Shown one piece after another: positions 7,005 through 13,901 of a stretch of 32,228 bases of DNA (positions are counted from its first letter, which is position 1; every line of letters starts with the position of its first letter). Source of the DNA: CAZYPU01 sp964649665 (GTDB lineage: Bacteria > Omnitrophota > Gorgyraeia > JABMRN01 > RBG-13-46-9); contig CAZYPU010000010.1 in assembly GCA_964649665.1 (NCBI GenBank), forward strand, positions 1 to 32,228, given 5' to 3'. The position numbers and the translations under genes are program-made. Below the pieces are notes generated by a model. It saw nothing but the letters and a program-made list of their open reading frames with translations, made no database searches and was not told the origin of the DNA.

Positions 7005-7856
7005 ATGAATCGAAAAAAAATAGAGGAAAGCGTATTCAAGGGTCTCATGGCCCTCTCCACGTTTACGATACTTCCGAGCCTTATATTAATATTAATCTCA
7101 ATCGTTAAAAAAGGCTTGCCTGCAATGAACCTGGCAATGATTACCCAGGTGCCAAAGGGAGGATATTATCTCGGGAGAGAAGGAGGCATATTAAACGCTA
7201 TTCTTGGCTCCCTTTGCCTGGCAGGAGGTGCTACACTTCTCGCTGTTCTAACTAGTCTGCCTGTCGTTTTATATATGAATGTTTACGCGAGAAAAGGTTC
7301 GCGTCTCGTCAATTTTACACGTTTTTCGCTGGATGTGTTATGGGGCGTTCCTTCTATAGTGTACGGAGCCTTCGGTTTCACCCTTATGCTTTTCTTCGGG
7401 CTTAGAGCCTCGTTGCTGGGAGGGATCATCGCAGTATCGCTTTTAATCCTGCCCATCATGTCAAGGGCAATGGATGAAGTCGTAAGAATGGTACCAGAGG
7501 AACTTTTGGAGGCTTCATATGCCTTGGGGGCAACCAGGTTCGAGACTGCTTTTAAAATAATAACGAAGCAGGCGCTTCCCGGAATATTGACAGCTGTGCT
7601 CATCGCTTTTGGAAGGGGCATTGGGGATGCCGCATCGGTAATATTCACGGCGGGCTTTACCGATTCTATTCCATATTCATTGTTCAAGCCGGTTGCAACT
7701 CTGCCTCTGGCTATTTTCTTTCAGCTGGGGACTCCCATACCGGAAGTCCGGGAGCGGGCCTATGCTTCGGCGCTTATACTTACGATAATAATCCTGACGA
7801 TCAGCTTGGCCTCAAGAATACTGATCAAACGATTCACAAGGCATATAATAAAATAA
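7005..7856 (+). CDS. pstA: ABC transporter permease PstA
   Basis: A 283-residue permease and the second half of the channel. It shows the PstA pattern: VPKGGYYLGREGGILNAILGS early on, VLWGVPSIVYGAFGF in the middle, and an EAA loop LEASYALGATRFETAFKII (about 167-185) followed by GRGIGDAASVIFTAG. The start lies 1 bp after the pstC stop, so translation is probably coupled. Length is normal for the family. Confidence 0.92.
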   Translation: MNRKKIEESVFKGLMALSTFTILPSLILILISIVKKGLPAMNLAMITQVPKGGYYLGREGGILNAILGSLCLAGGATLLAVLTSLPVVLYMNVYARKGSRLVNFTRFSLDVLWGVPSIVYGAFGFTLMLFFGLRASLLGGIIAVSLLILPIMSRAMDEVVRMVPEELLEASYALGATRFETAFKIITKQALPGILTAVLIAFGRGIGDAASVIFTAGFTDSIPYSLFKPVATLPLAIFFQLGTPIPEVRERAYASALILTIIILTISLASRILIKRFTRHIIK

Positions 7857-7867
7857 GGGGGTATTTT

Positions 7868-8629
7868 ATGGAATTTAAAACACACATAAGCGTTCGTAAT
7901 TTGAGTGTGTTTTACGGAAAGGAGCCGGCGTTAAGAAATATAAGCGTTAACATTCCGGATAAAAAAATAACGGCTATTATCGGGCCGTCCGGATGCGGCA
8001 AAACGACTCTGTTAAAATCGTTTAACCGGTTGATAGATTCGATCGACGGCGTTAAGGTTTCCGGCGAAGTTCTGGTTGACGGGGAAAACATATTTGATCC
8101 CAAGGCAGAGGTTACGCACATCAGAAAGAAAATGGGTTTGCTTTCACAAAAGCCCTATCCTTTGCCAATGTCGGTCTACGATAATATCGCCTACGGGCCG
8201 AGAATACACGGAATAAAAGACAAAAAAACTTTGAATTCAACGGTCGAATACCACCTCAGGGAATCGGGCCTTTGGGAAGAATTAAAAGACAAGCTGCACA
8301 CGCCTGCTTCAAAGCTTTCGTTAGGGCAACAACAAAGGCTGTGTCTGGCAAGGGGCTTAGCGGTTGAGCCTGAGATCATCCTGGGCGATGAGCCGACCTC
8401 TGCGCTCGATCCCAGGTCTAGCCAGCGTATCGAACGAAAATTCCTTGAACTGCGGGACAAGTATACAATCGTTATTGTTACCCACATACTGCGCCAGGCA
8501 AAAAGGCTTGCCGATTATGTAATTTTTCTTTACCTCGGCAAATTAATTGAGCACGGCTCGGCGAAGGATATTTTTGAAAACCCGAAGGAAGAAATGACCA
8601 AAGAATATATTAAGGGGGTTATAAGCTGA
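7868..8629 (+). CDS. pstB: ABC transporter ATPase PstB
   Basis: A 253-residue ATPase with Walker A GPSGCGKTT (39-47), a PstB-type Q loop SQKPYPLPMSVYDNIAYG (93-110), the signature LSLGQQQRLCLARGLA (150-165) and Walker B IILGDEPTSALDP (170-182). Two positions deviate from standard PstB: the signature is LSLGQ instead of LSGGQ, and the residue before the Walker B aspartate is glycine. A good ribosome binding site (AAGGGGGT) precedes the start. No phoU follows; the next gene is convergent 10 bp away. This supports a PstSCAB-type importer outside the usual PhoU-linked phosphate regulon. Confidence 0.92.
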   Translation: MEFKTHISVRNLSVFYGKEPALRNISVNIPDKKITAIIGPSGCGKTTLLKSFNRLIDSIDGVKVSGEVLVDGENIFDPKAEVTHIRKKMGLLSQKPYPLPMSVYDNIAYGPRIHGIKDKKTLNSTVEYHLRESGLWEELKDKLHTPASKLSLGQQQRLCLARGLAVEPEIILGDEPTSALDPRSSQRIERKFLELRDKYTIVIVTHILRQAKRLADYVIFLYLGKLIEHGSAKDIFENPKEEMTKEYIKGVIS

Positions 8630-8639
8630 AAAGCGGCGA

Positions 8640-9269
8640 CTATTTAAACACAAAACCTGTCTGGCTGGACCAAAAAAGCAGGTCCAGGTCTTCGAGGGGA
8701 ATCTTAACCTTTCTGGAAAAGTTTCTTATTTTATCCTCTATTTTTATATAATCTTTTTTGGTGATCGAACGTGGAATTTTCCGGATAACGCCCAATTTTC
8801 TTAAACTTCGTAAAATATGTACATCAAGTATCGCTATATCCCTGCCGAGGCCTATATTTCTTAAGAAATGACTTGCTTCTTTATATCCTAAACCCTTTAT
8901 ATTTTTAACAAGCCACTCCCTGGTTTCAACAATATCTTTTATATTTAGTTTGTTTTTTAAGCCTGCTTCGTTATTTAAAAATATTTTTCTTGCGGAAATT
9001 ATGTACGTTGCTTTTTTATTGTGGAACCTCGCAAGCCCCTTTAACACCCCTCTTATGCCGCGCCCGGAGCCCGCAAGAAGCAAATTGCGCTTTTTAAGCT
9101 CCCTTATCGCCCTCTGGCAATTTACCGCTTTTGACTGCGGCGTCAAGAGGCAAAAGCAGAGCTCCTCGAATACGCGCTCGTCGCTTCGTTTGCAGTTACT
9201 GCTAAACTCCTTAAGGCGCTTCTTTATTAACTTTTTTCTTTTATTGTATTCGGCGCGGAGGCGTTTCAT
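8640..9269 (-). CDS. ogg: 8-oxoguanine DNA glycosylase/AP lyase, Ogg2 type
   Basis: A 209-residue helix-hairpin-helix glycosylase that removes oxidised guanine and cleaves the abasic site. The HhH segment reads IKGLGYKEASHFLRNIGLG (125-143), with the catalytic lysine expected at K130 and the catalytic aspartate at D149 in AILDVHILR. The C-terminus SSQTGFVFK is typical of the Ogg2 branch, common in archaea and anaerobic bacteria. Its start overlaps the stop of the upstream ferritin-like gene (ATGA), so it is part of the redox-stress operon. That fits a role in repairing oxidative damage. Confidence 0.88.
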   Translation of the reverse strand: MKRLRAEYNKRKKLIKKRLKEFSSNCKRSDERVFEELCFCLLTPQSKAVNCQRAIRELKKRNLLLAGSGRGIRGVLKGLARFHNKKATYIISARKIFLNNEAGLKNKLNIKDIVETREWLVKNIKGLGYKEASHFLRNIGLGRDIAILDVHILRSLRKLGVIRKIPRSITKKDYIKIEDKIRNFSRKVKIPLEDLDLLFWSSQTGFVFK

Positions 9270-9454
9270 GAGACGAAAGCGATAAGCGATTTGGCTATTT
9301 TAATGTGGCGGATTTCGTCGTCGCGTATGGCGGTGAGCTGACGCTTTATTTTCTCATCGTCGAGCTGGCTTATATAGTGGTCGTAGAAATGCTTGGCGCG
9401 CTCTTCGAGGGCAAGTATCCCTTCGAATTCTTTCCTCAACATCTCAGTATTCAT
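9266..9454 (-). CDS. Small ferritin-like (half four-helix bundle) protein
   Basis: This 62-residue protein consists of two predicted helices with ferritin/rubrerythrin-like metal ligands: E17 and E18 in ILALEERAKHFYDHYI, and E47-x2-H50 in RDDEIRHIKIAK. A full ferritin-like diiron site needs two such helix pairs, so it would have to dimerise or pair with its neighbour at 9444-9686, which it overlaps by 11 bp. It sits between a thioredoxin-reductase-like gene and ogg, consistent with peroxide defence or iron handling. The function is inferred from the fold pattern and context only. Confidence 0.65.
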   Translation of the reverse strand: MNTEMLRKEFEGILALEERAKHFYDHYISQLDDEKIKRQLTAIRDDEIRHIKIAKSLIAFVS

Positions 9455-9686
9455 TTTTTGCGCTCTTTTCTATATCCAGAGCCATGTTATCCACGATTTC
9501 CTTATGCCTTGCCGAATCGCGGTAAAGCACGGAAATCATTTTGGTCATTTGCTCTTTTTTTTCCTTGTCTATCCCCTGAGTCTCTTTCAAAAGCGCCTTG
9601 GAAAAATTAGCGTACAGGGTGATCACGCCCTCCTCAACCTCTATGAGTTCGTTTAATCCCGCGAGCAATCTCATCTTTGTGATCAT
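9444..9686 (-). CDS. Small ferritin-like helical protein
   Basis: An 80-residue, mostly helical protein with a LIEVEEGVITLYANF segment (14-28) and a LYRDSARHKEIVDNM segment (54-68), reminiscent of one half of a ferritin-like bundle (Glu-rich helix plus a helix ending in xxxHK). The second motif lacks the glutamate of a canonical E-x2-H, so metal binding is uncertain. The start follows a good AGAGGT ribosome binding site and lies 2 bp after the thioredoxin-reductase-like gene. It may form a hetero-complex with the 62-residue product encoded next. Confidence 0.6.
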   Translation of the reverse strand: MITKMRLLAGLNELIEVEEGVITLYANFSKALLKETQGIDKEKKEQMTKMISVLYRDSARHKEIVDNMALDIEKSAKNEY

Positions 9687-9688
9687 AT

Positions 9689-10594
9689 TTACCTCTCGCG
9701 CGCCAAATACTTGAAAGCGCCCAGTGCCGCTTTCGCGCCCTCCCCCGCAGCTATTATTATCTGTTTCTCCGGCACATCGGTGACGTCTCCGGAGGCAAAA
9801 ATTGCCCGAACACTTGTTTCGTTGTAAGAATTTACTTTGATTTCCCCACGTTCGTTTTTATCCGGTCCTTTTACAAATTCGGAATTGGGGATAAGGCCTA
9901 TTTCCACGAAAATTCCTTCTACGGGTAGGGTTTTTTCTCCCTGTTTATTTTTTATTTTAATAGCATTTACCATTTTGTCGCCGAGAACCGCCGAAACGTG
10001 CGTGTCATTCAAAACCAATACCTTTTTGTCGTTTTTAATCTTCTCCTGCATGACCGCGTCTCCGGTAAGCGTCGGGGTAATATTTATGAGGTAAACACGC
10101 CCTGCTATGCGCATTAATTGAAGCGCGGCGTCCAGGGCGGAGTTTCCGCCGCCTATAACCGCGACATCTTTTCCGCTGAAAAGCGGCCCGTCACAAGTCG
10201 CGCAGTAAGTAAGGCCTTTGTTCTTAAATTCTTTCTCGCCGGGCACTCCGAGCTCCCGGGACCGTTTACCCGAAGCAACTATAGCCATCTTGGCCTCGTA
10301 AGAGCCTTTCACGGTTTTAACCAGAACGAGGCTCTCTTTTTTTTCGAGCCCGGTCACCTTTTCGCCTTCTTTTAACTCTATGTCGTACTTTTTCATGTGC
10401 TCTTCAAATTTTGCCGCGAGATCCGGTCCCGAGATAAACTGGTATCCCGTATAATTTTCTATATCTCCGCTCCATGCCGCCTGGCCCCCGATATCCTCGG
10501 CAATAACCAGGATCTTCATTTTCTTGCGCGCGGCGTATACGCTCGCGGTTATGCCCGCCGGGCCCGCGCCTATTATTATTAAATCGTACCTCAC
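9689..10594 (-). CDS. trxB: Thioredoxin reductase-like FAD-dependent pyridine nucleotide-disulfide oxidoreductase
   Basis: A 301-residue low-molecular-weight thioredoxin-reductase-type flavoenzyme. The FAD motif GAGPAGITASVYAARK (9-24), the redox-active pair C131-A-T-C134 (YCATCDGP), the nucleotide-binding IGGGNSALDAALQL (about 147-160) and the C-terminal FASGDVTDVPEKQIIIAAGEGAKAA are all present. The HRRxxxR motif that binds the NADPH phosphate is missing; the region reads YLINITPTLTGDAV, more like AhpF-type or NADH/alternative-donor enzymes. It probably reduces the glutaredoxin-like protein encoded at 11824-12060. It lies in the redox operon, 9 bp after the permease gene. Confidence 0.9.
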   Translation of the reverse strand: MRYDLIIIGAGPAGITASVYAARKKMKILVIAEDIGGQAAWSGDIENYTGYQFISGPDLAAKFEEHMKKYDIELKEGEKVTGLEKKESLVLVKTVKGSYEAKMAIVASGKRSRELGVPGEKEFKNKGLTYCATCDGPLFSGKDVAVIGGGNSALDAALQLMRIAGRVYLINITPTLTGDAVMQEKIKNDKKVLVLNDTHVSAVLGDKMVNAIKIKNKQGEKTLPVEGIFVEIGLIPNSEFVKGPDKNERGEIKVNSYNETSVRAIFASGDVTDVPEKQIIIAAGEGAKAALGAFKYLARER

Positions 10595-10603
10595 GCTTAC
10601 ACC

Positions 10604-11809
10604 CTAAAATATCATGTTCGCTGCTATACCCAGCACCACAACCTGCGGAACCGTCACGATGGGAAGCCATATCGCGACCCGCCTTCCCACATTATGCCAA
10701 AGGAGCCCGATTTCCGTATAATCGGTGGCCACCCCCGCCATGAGAAATACAAAGCTGTTCCCGAGAGCGCCTGTCTGGCGGAATATTTCAAACGCCAATG
10801 GCGCCGAGCCTTCGGAACACACCTCTATAACGGTCGCAAGCGCAAGGGTTACAAAAAGCCCGAGCAGTGTAGGGCCCATGTAGTCATGGAAAAGATTTGA
10901 CGGAATATACGCCCCCGCCAGACTTGCCAGGCCCATCCCTATAAGTATCCACCAGAGGACCATGTTGCCAAGGGCCATCGTTCCGCTATAGACGCCCTTT
11001 ATGTCGGCCAGAGAGAACTTATACCCCTTAAACCTTTTTTTCATGTCTTTTATCACGGAAAAATCGTCTTCGAGCACGGTAGTATTATCGTTTTTCTCTA
11101 TAAGACTTTTTCTCTCGAGAATCTGGAAAATAAGCCCTGTAATTATAGCAACTACGAAGGCCGAGATTATTATGTAGAGTGCCTTCAGCTTGAAAAATCC
11201 GAACAGCATTATTGTAAGCGTAAGATTCGACCATGGGCTCGCCAGAAGAAACGCCACCACAGCCGGATTGGAAGCGCCTTTCTTGTGCAGTTCGATGGAA
11301 AGGGCAAGAATTCCGTGCGAGCAGGCGCTCGCGAAAAAACCCAGAATTACCGAATAAAAAATCGTTCGTTTTTTCGGTTTTGCGAGCATGTGGGAAATGT
11401 ATTCGCGCGGAATGAAATAGTCCATTATACCGCCGAGAACAAGGCCCAGTAAAATAGCCCACCATATTGTCCGAAGATAAAGAACCAGGGATTTCCTGAA
11501 TGGAACGAGAACCGGCACGGCATAAGAGAGCAGGCACAGTACCGCCAAAACGAAAGCGGCTATAATTGTCTTATTTTTATAAAGAGGTACTTTCGGCTGC
11601 GCGAGGCAGGATGTCCCTCGCGGCCTTATATTTTGATTGTGGTGCTCGGGATTTCCTTCGATCACGGTTTCTTTTTCTGTCAGTTTATTTTGCCCGGCGA
11701 ATTTCTTGAGGCAGTGTTCGCTGCAGAAAAAATAGTCTTTGCCGCCGGCTGTTAGTTTGAGCCCGATTTTTTCATTAACCGCCATCCCGCAGATAGGGTC
11801 TTTCGTCAC
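10604..11809 (-). CDS. YHS-domain fused permease (DUF318/ArsP family, SO_0444-like metal efflux)
   Basis: This 401-residue protein has an N-terminal YHS metal-binding domain (PICGMAV at 5-11 and FFCSEHCLKKF at about 27-37) joined to a polytopic permease of the ArsP/DUF318 family with about eight to ten helices. Recognisable parts are GIMDYFIPREYISHMLAKPKK, FFASACSHGILALSIELHKKGASNPAVVAFLLASPW, and the C-terminal EVCSEGSAPLAFEIFR. Relatives export copper or zinc, or organoarsenicals; the substrate here cannot be decided. Its place beside redox-defence genes suggests thiol-reactive metal or metalloid stress. It starts 14 bp after the glutaredoxin-like gene ends. Confidence 0.8.
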   Translation of the reverse strand: MTKDPICGMAVNEKIGLKLTAGGKDYFFCSEHCLKKFAGQNKLTEKETVIEGNPEHHNQNIRPRGTSCLAQPKVPLYKNKTIIAAFVLAVLCLLSYAVPVLVPFRKSLVLYLRTIWWAILLGLVLGGIMDYFIPREYISHMLAKPKKRTIFYSVILGFFASACSHGILALSIELHKKGASNPAVVAFLLASPWSNLTLTIMLFGFFKLKALYIIISAFVVAIITGLIFQILERKSLIEKNDNTTVLEDDFSVIKDMKKRFKGYKFSLADIKGVYSGTMALGNMVLWWILIGMGLASLAGAYIPSNLFHDYMGPTLLGLFVTLALATVIEVCSEGSAPLAFEIFRQTGALGNSFVFLMAGVATDYTEIGLLWHNVGRRVAIWLPIVTVPQVVVLGIAANMIF

Positions 11810-11823
11810 TTAAATGTTTCCTT

Positions 11824-12060
11824 TTAGGGCTCGAGGGCCTTCAGGATCGCTTCCTTATCGAACCCCGTTATAATTTTCCCTTCGATATCCAGGACCGGTA
11901 CGCCCATTTGCCCGCTTTTATCTACCATCTCCTGGGCCTTATCCCGGTTAGCGGATACGTCTATATTCTCAAAAGGGATCTTGCTCTCTTCCAGAAACTT
12001 CTTGGTCCTTATGCAGTAAGGGCACGCGGGTGTGGTATAAATTTTTACATTTTTGCTCAT
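11824..12060 (-). CDS. Glutaredoxin/NrdH-like thiol-disulfide protein
   Basis: A 78-residue thioredoxin-fold protein with the active site TTPACPYCIRTKKFLEES (CPYC) and the cis-proline segment MGVPVLDIEGKIITGF. I chose ATG 12060 because it is preceded by an AGAGGTGG ribosome binding site and overlaps the superoxide reductase stop as ATGA; an upstream in-frame ATG at 12099 would add 13 unrelated residues. Such proteins shuttle electrons from a thioredoxin-reductase-like enzyme, and one is encoded two genes downstream. Confidence 0.88.
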   Translation of the reverse strand: MSKNVKIYTTPACPYCIRTKKFLEESKIPFENIDVSANRDKAQEMVDKSGQMGVPVLDIEGKIITGFDKEAILKALEP

Positions 12061-12590
12061 AAATCCACCTCTTTGATCCAGGCTCCGTGTATATTGCATA
12101 ACGCGATAACCGCAAGCTTTCTGTCCCCCGACACCGCTCGGGACGGCCCTACGCCTGTCGAAGGGCCTCCCCCCGCCTTAAGGTGAAGCGCGGCGGCGGG
12201 ATTAAGCGCCTCCGGCGTAAGGTGCACCCTCGCTATAAAACCCTTGTCGATATAAAAATCGATATGCCGGATGAAGTGTTCTGGCTGCATCGGATGCAGG
12301 ATTTCTCCCATTTTAACGTGCACGTCGGTGCAGCCTTCCGCTATCAGGCCGCATTTTCTCACGATAATAATAAGAGGTTCGTGCTTTTTTTCAAGTTCCG
12401 TTTTGTTGTTTGCGTCCTTTGGCGTTAATACGGCGTTTTCTTTCTCTTCAAACGTCGTCTTCGGCGCGCCGTCCCCAGCGAAGTCAAGGGACGGCCCTAC
12501 GTCTGTCGAAGGGCCGCATACCGGGCATTTATCCGGAGCGCTTTCGGTTATGGATATAAATTTGCAAATCTTGCACACATGTCCTTTCAT
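12057..12590 (-). CDS. Superoxide reductase (desulfoferrodoxin/neelaredoxin family) with rubredoxin-like knuckle and two in-frame palindromic inserts
   Basis: This 177-residue protein reduces superoxide to peroxide at a non-haem iron centre. The iron ligands are visible: EKKHEP (H70), HPMQPEHFIRH (H99, H105, possibly H109) and CNIHGAW (C165, H168). The N-terminus has a rubredoxin-like zinc or iron knuckle, C6-x2-C9 and C22-x2-C25. Two 15-residue blocks look foreign: residues 26-40 (begins GPSTDVGPS) and 142-156 (begins GPSTGVGPS). They are encoded by two near-identical 45-nt double-hairpin elements in the same codon phase. Removing them restores family-like spacing, with LKAG running into RKLAVIALCNIHG. 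The second insert lies just before the strand carrying the iron ligand C165. A hairpin and a GGAGG site precede the start. Confidence 0.88.
   Translation of the reverse strand: MKGHVCKICKFISITESAPDKCPVCGPSTDVGPSLDFAGDGAPKTTFEEKENAVLTPKDANNKTELEKKHEPLIIIVRKCGLIAEGCTDVHVKMGEILHPMQPEHFIRHIDFYIDKGFIARVHLTPEALNPAAALHLKAGGGPSTGVGPSRAVSGDRKLAVIALCNIHGAWIKEVDL
12123..12167 (-). repeat. 45-nt in-frame double-hairpin element, copy A
   Basis: On the minus strand it consists of a 23-nt hairpin (GGCCCT-N11-AGGGCC) and a 22-nt hairpin (GTCCC-N12-GGGAC). It covers codons 142-156 of the superoxide reductase exactly. The first hairpin differs from copy B at one base. The second has the same stem but a different loop, as expected if the stem is conserved. 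Confidence 0.85.
12471..12515 (-). repeat. 45-nt in-frame double-hairpin element, copy B
   Basis: Same architecture and length as copy A at 12123-12167. It covers codons 26-40 exactly, directly after the second cysteine knuckle of the N-terminal domain. Across the 28 bases that include the first hairpin the two copies match at 27. The second hairpin keeps the GTCCC/GGGAC stem with a diverged 12-nt loop. Confidence 0.85.
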
Positions 12591-12611
12591 GATAACCTCC
12601 TAACCGCGTTT

Positions 12612-12648
12612 AACCGCCCCGGTTGTCCGGAAGGCAACCGGGGCGGTT
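12612..12648 (-). terminator. Strong GC-rich hairpin between rubrerythrin and superoxide reductase genes
   Basis: Perfect 14-bp arms AACCGCCCCGGTTG and CAACCGGGGCGGTT flank a 9-nt loop. On the coding (minus) strand no U-run follows, so this is more likely an mRNA-stabilising or attenuating hairpin that tunes rubrerythrin against downstream genes than a full Rho-independent terminator. Confidence 0.55.
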
Positions 12649-12660
12649 TATAACGGTTCT

Positions 12661-13239
12661 TTAGTAGTTTTCGCACAGGAGTTCGTAATAGCTTTGAGGG
12701 TGCGCGCACGCCGGGCATTCCTCGGGCGCTTCCTTTCCCTCGTGTACATAGCCGCAATTGCGGCACTTCCACTTAACTACGGCGTCTTTCTTGAAGACCT
12801 TGCCGTCTTTTATGTTTTTCAAAAGTTTCCTGTATCTTTTTTCGTGCTCTTCCTCCACCTCAGCGATTTCTTTAAACTGGACGGCTATTTTCTCAAAGCC
12901 TTCATTGCGCGCGACCTGTTCGGCTTCCTTGTAAAGTTTCGTCCACTCAAGGTTTTCACCCGCCGCCGCCGCGGCGAGATTCCCGGACGTATCGGCTATT
13001 ACACCGGCCGGGTAGGAAGCACTTATCTCAACTTCGCCCCCTTCCAAAAGCTTGAAAAACCTTTTCGCGTGTTCTTTTTCATTTTCCGCCGTTTCCAAAA
13101 ATATAGCCGCTATCTGTTCATAGCCGGCTTTTTTCGCCGCCCCCGCGAAATATGTGTAGCGGTTACGCGCCTGTGATTCTCCCGCAAAAGACGCAAGCAG
13201 GTTCTTCTCGGTTTTAGTGCCTTTTATCGATTTTCCCAT
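12661..13239 (-). CDS. rbr: Rubrerythrin
   Basis: This 192-residue protein is an NADH-linked peroxide reductase of anaerobes. The ferritin-like diiron domain has ESQARNRYTYFAGAAKK, ETAENEKEHAKRFFKLL and EIAEVEEEHEKRYRKLL, supplying the E-x2-H ligands. The C-terminal rubredoxin domain has CRNCGYVHEG and CPACAHPQSYYEL. I chose ATG 13239 (MGKSIKGTKTEKNLL, the family's normal N-terminus). The longer frame to 13281 would run back into the desulforedoxin gene, whose stop ends 1 bp before this ATG. It is the second gene of the redox operon. Confidence 0.95.
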   Translation of the reverse strand: MGKSIKGTKTEKNLLASFAGESQARNRYTYFAGAAKKAGYEQIAAIFLETAENEKEHAKRFFKLLEGGEVEISASYPAGVIADTSGNLAAAAAGENLEWTKLYKEAEQVARNEGFEKIAVQFKEIAEVEEEHEKRYRKLLKNIKDGKVFKKDAVVKWKCRNCGYVHEGKEAPEECPACAHPQSYYELLCENY

Positions 13240-13240
13240 A

Positions 13241-13366
13241 TTAACCCCCGATTTTTTCCATAGGCTGCCCGCAGCAGACAAGCTCCCCGCCGCCGACCTT
13301 CGTTACGGTTACTTCATTTCCGCATACATTGCATTTATACTTTTCCCCGACTTTCTCTACCGCCAT
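13241..13366 (-). CDS. Desulforedoxin (41 aa)
   Basis: A short minus-strand ORF with an excellent ribosome binding site (GGAGGTG, 4 nt before ATG). The product begins MAVEKVGEKYKCNVCGNEV and ends with CCGQPMEKIGG. The C-x2-C plus adjacent CC pair is the desulforedoxin iron site, normally the N-terminal domain of desulfoferrodoxin. Here it is a free-standing gene, while the superoxide reductase two genes downstream carries a different rubredoxin-like knuckle. It probably donates electrons to rubrerythrin or superoxide reductase. It is the first gene of the redox operon. Confidence 0.9.
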   Translation of the reverse strand: MAVEKVGEKYKCNVCGNEVTVTKVGGGELVCCGQPMEKIGG

Positions 13367-13484
13367 TGCGCACCTCCTTTTTTTCTCCAGAAAAATCGTC
13401 CCGGGGAATACTGCAACTACGCCCTATAGAAGGGGTTGCCATTCCGTGGGACTTTACTACATTAACCCCTGCGATACTACCGCA

Positions 13485-13901
13485 CTACCTGAAAAAATCC
13501 ATATATAAAGCAAAAAGAATCGTAATCGCTGATAAACCGAATATAAACACGTAATTTACCATTTCTTTTTTTGAACCCAGAGCGCAAAGAATGGACCTTA
13601 TGACTTCACTATCTTCACGCGTAAGACCCTCCCCCCTATCCATCCTTTCCACAAGGTTTCTTTCCGATATGGTCTTTGATCTCGCGATGTTCACTTTGAA
13701 TTTATACACAAAAAATAGCGTAAATCCCCCCACGCCTACATACCACGCAGCCTTCGCGTAAAGAGGATTCATGTGGATTAACACCGCTACGGCCCGTATG
13801 GCAAAAGTAGCGATTAGGCCTATGATAAAAAAAATCCAGGAAGCGAATGAGTCCTCGCAATTTCTATATTGAGCGCATGTCCTGCAGTTTCTTTTTTTCA
13901 T
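13485..13901 (-). CDS. Uncharacterised membrane protein with N-terminal Cys cluster
   Basis: This 138-residue protein is not a family I recognise. The N-terminus has C6-x2-C9-x5-C15 (KRNCRTCAQYRNCED). Two hydrophobic helices follow (about 20-42 and 51-70), then a charged soluble loop (about 71-112) and a final helix (about 115-136). It overlaps the upstream FNR-type reductase by 1 bp, so the two are probably one functional unit, perhaps a membrane electron-transfer partner. The cysteines could bind a metal or Fe-S centre, but that is a guess from spacing. Confidence 0.7.
   Translation of the reverse strand: MKKRNCRTCAQYRNCEDSFASWIFFIIGLIATFAIRAVAVLIHMNPLYAKAAWYVGVGGFTLFFVYKFKVNIARSKTISERNLVERMDRGEGLTREDSEVIRSILCALGSKKEMVNYVFIFGLSAITILFALYMDFFR

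Noticed and set aside
13240..13281. Rubrerythrin start at ATG 13281
   Set aside because: It overlaps the end of the desulforedoxin gene. ATG 13239 gives the family N-terminus and follows the desulforedoxin stop by 1 bp.
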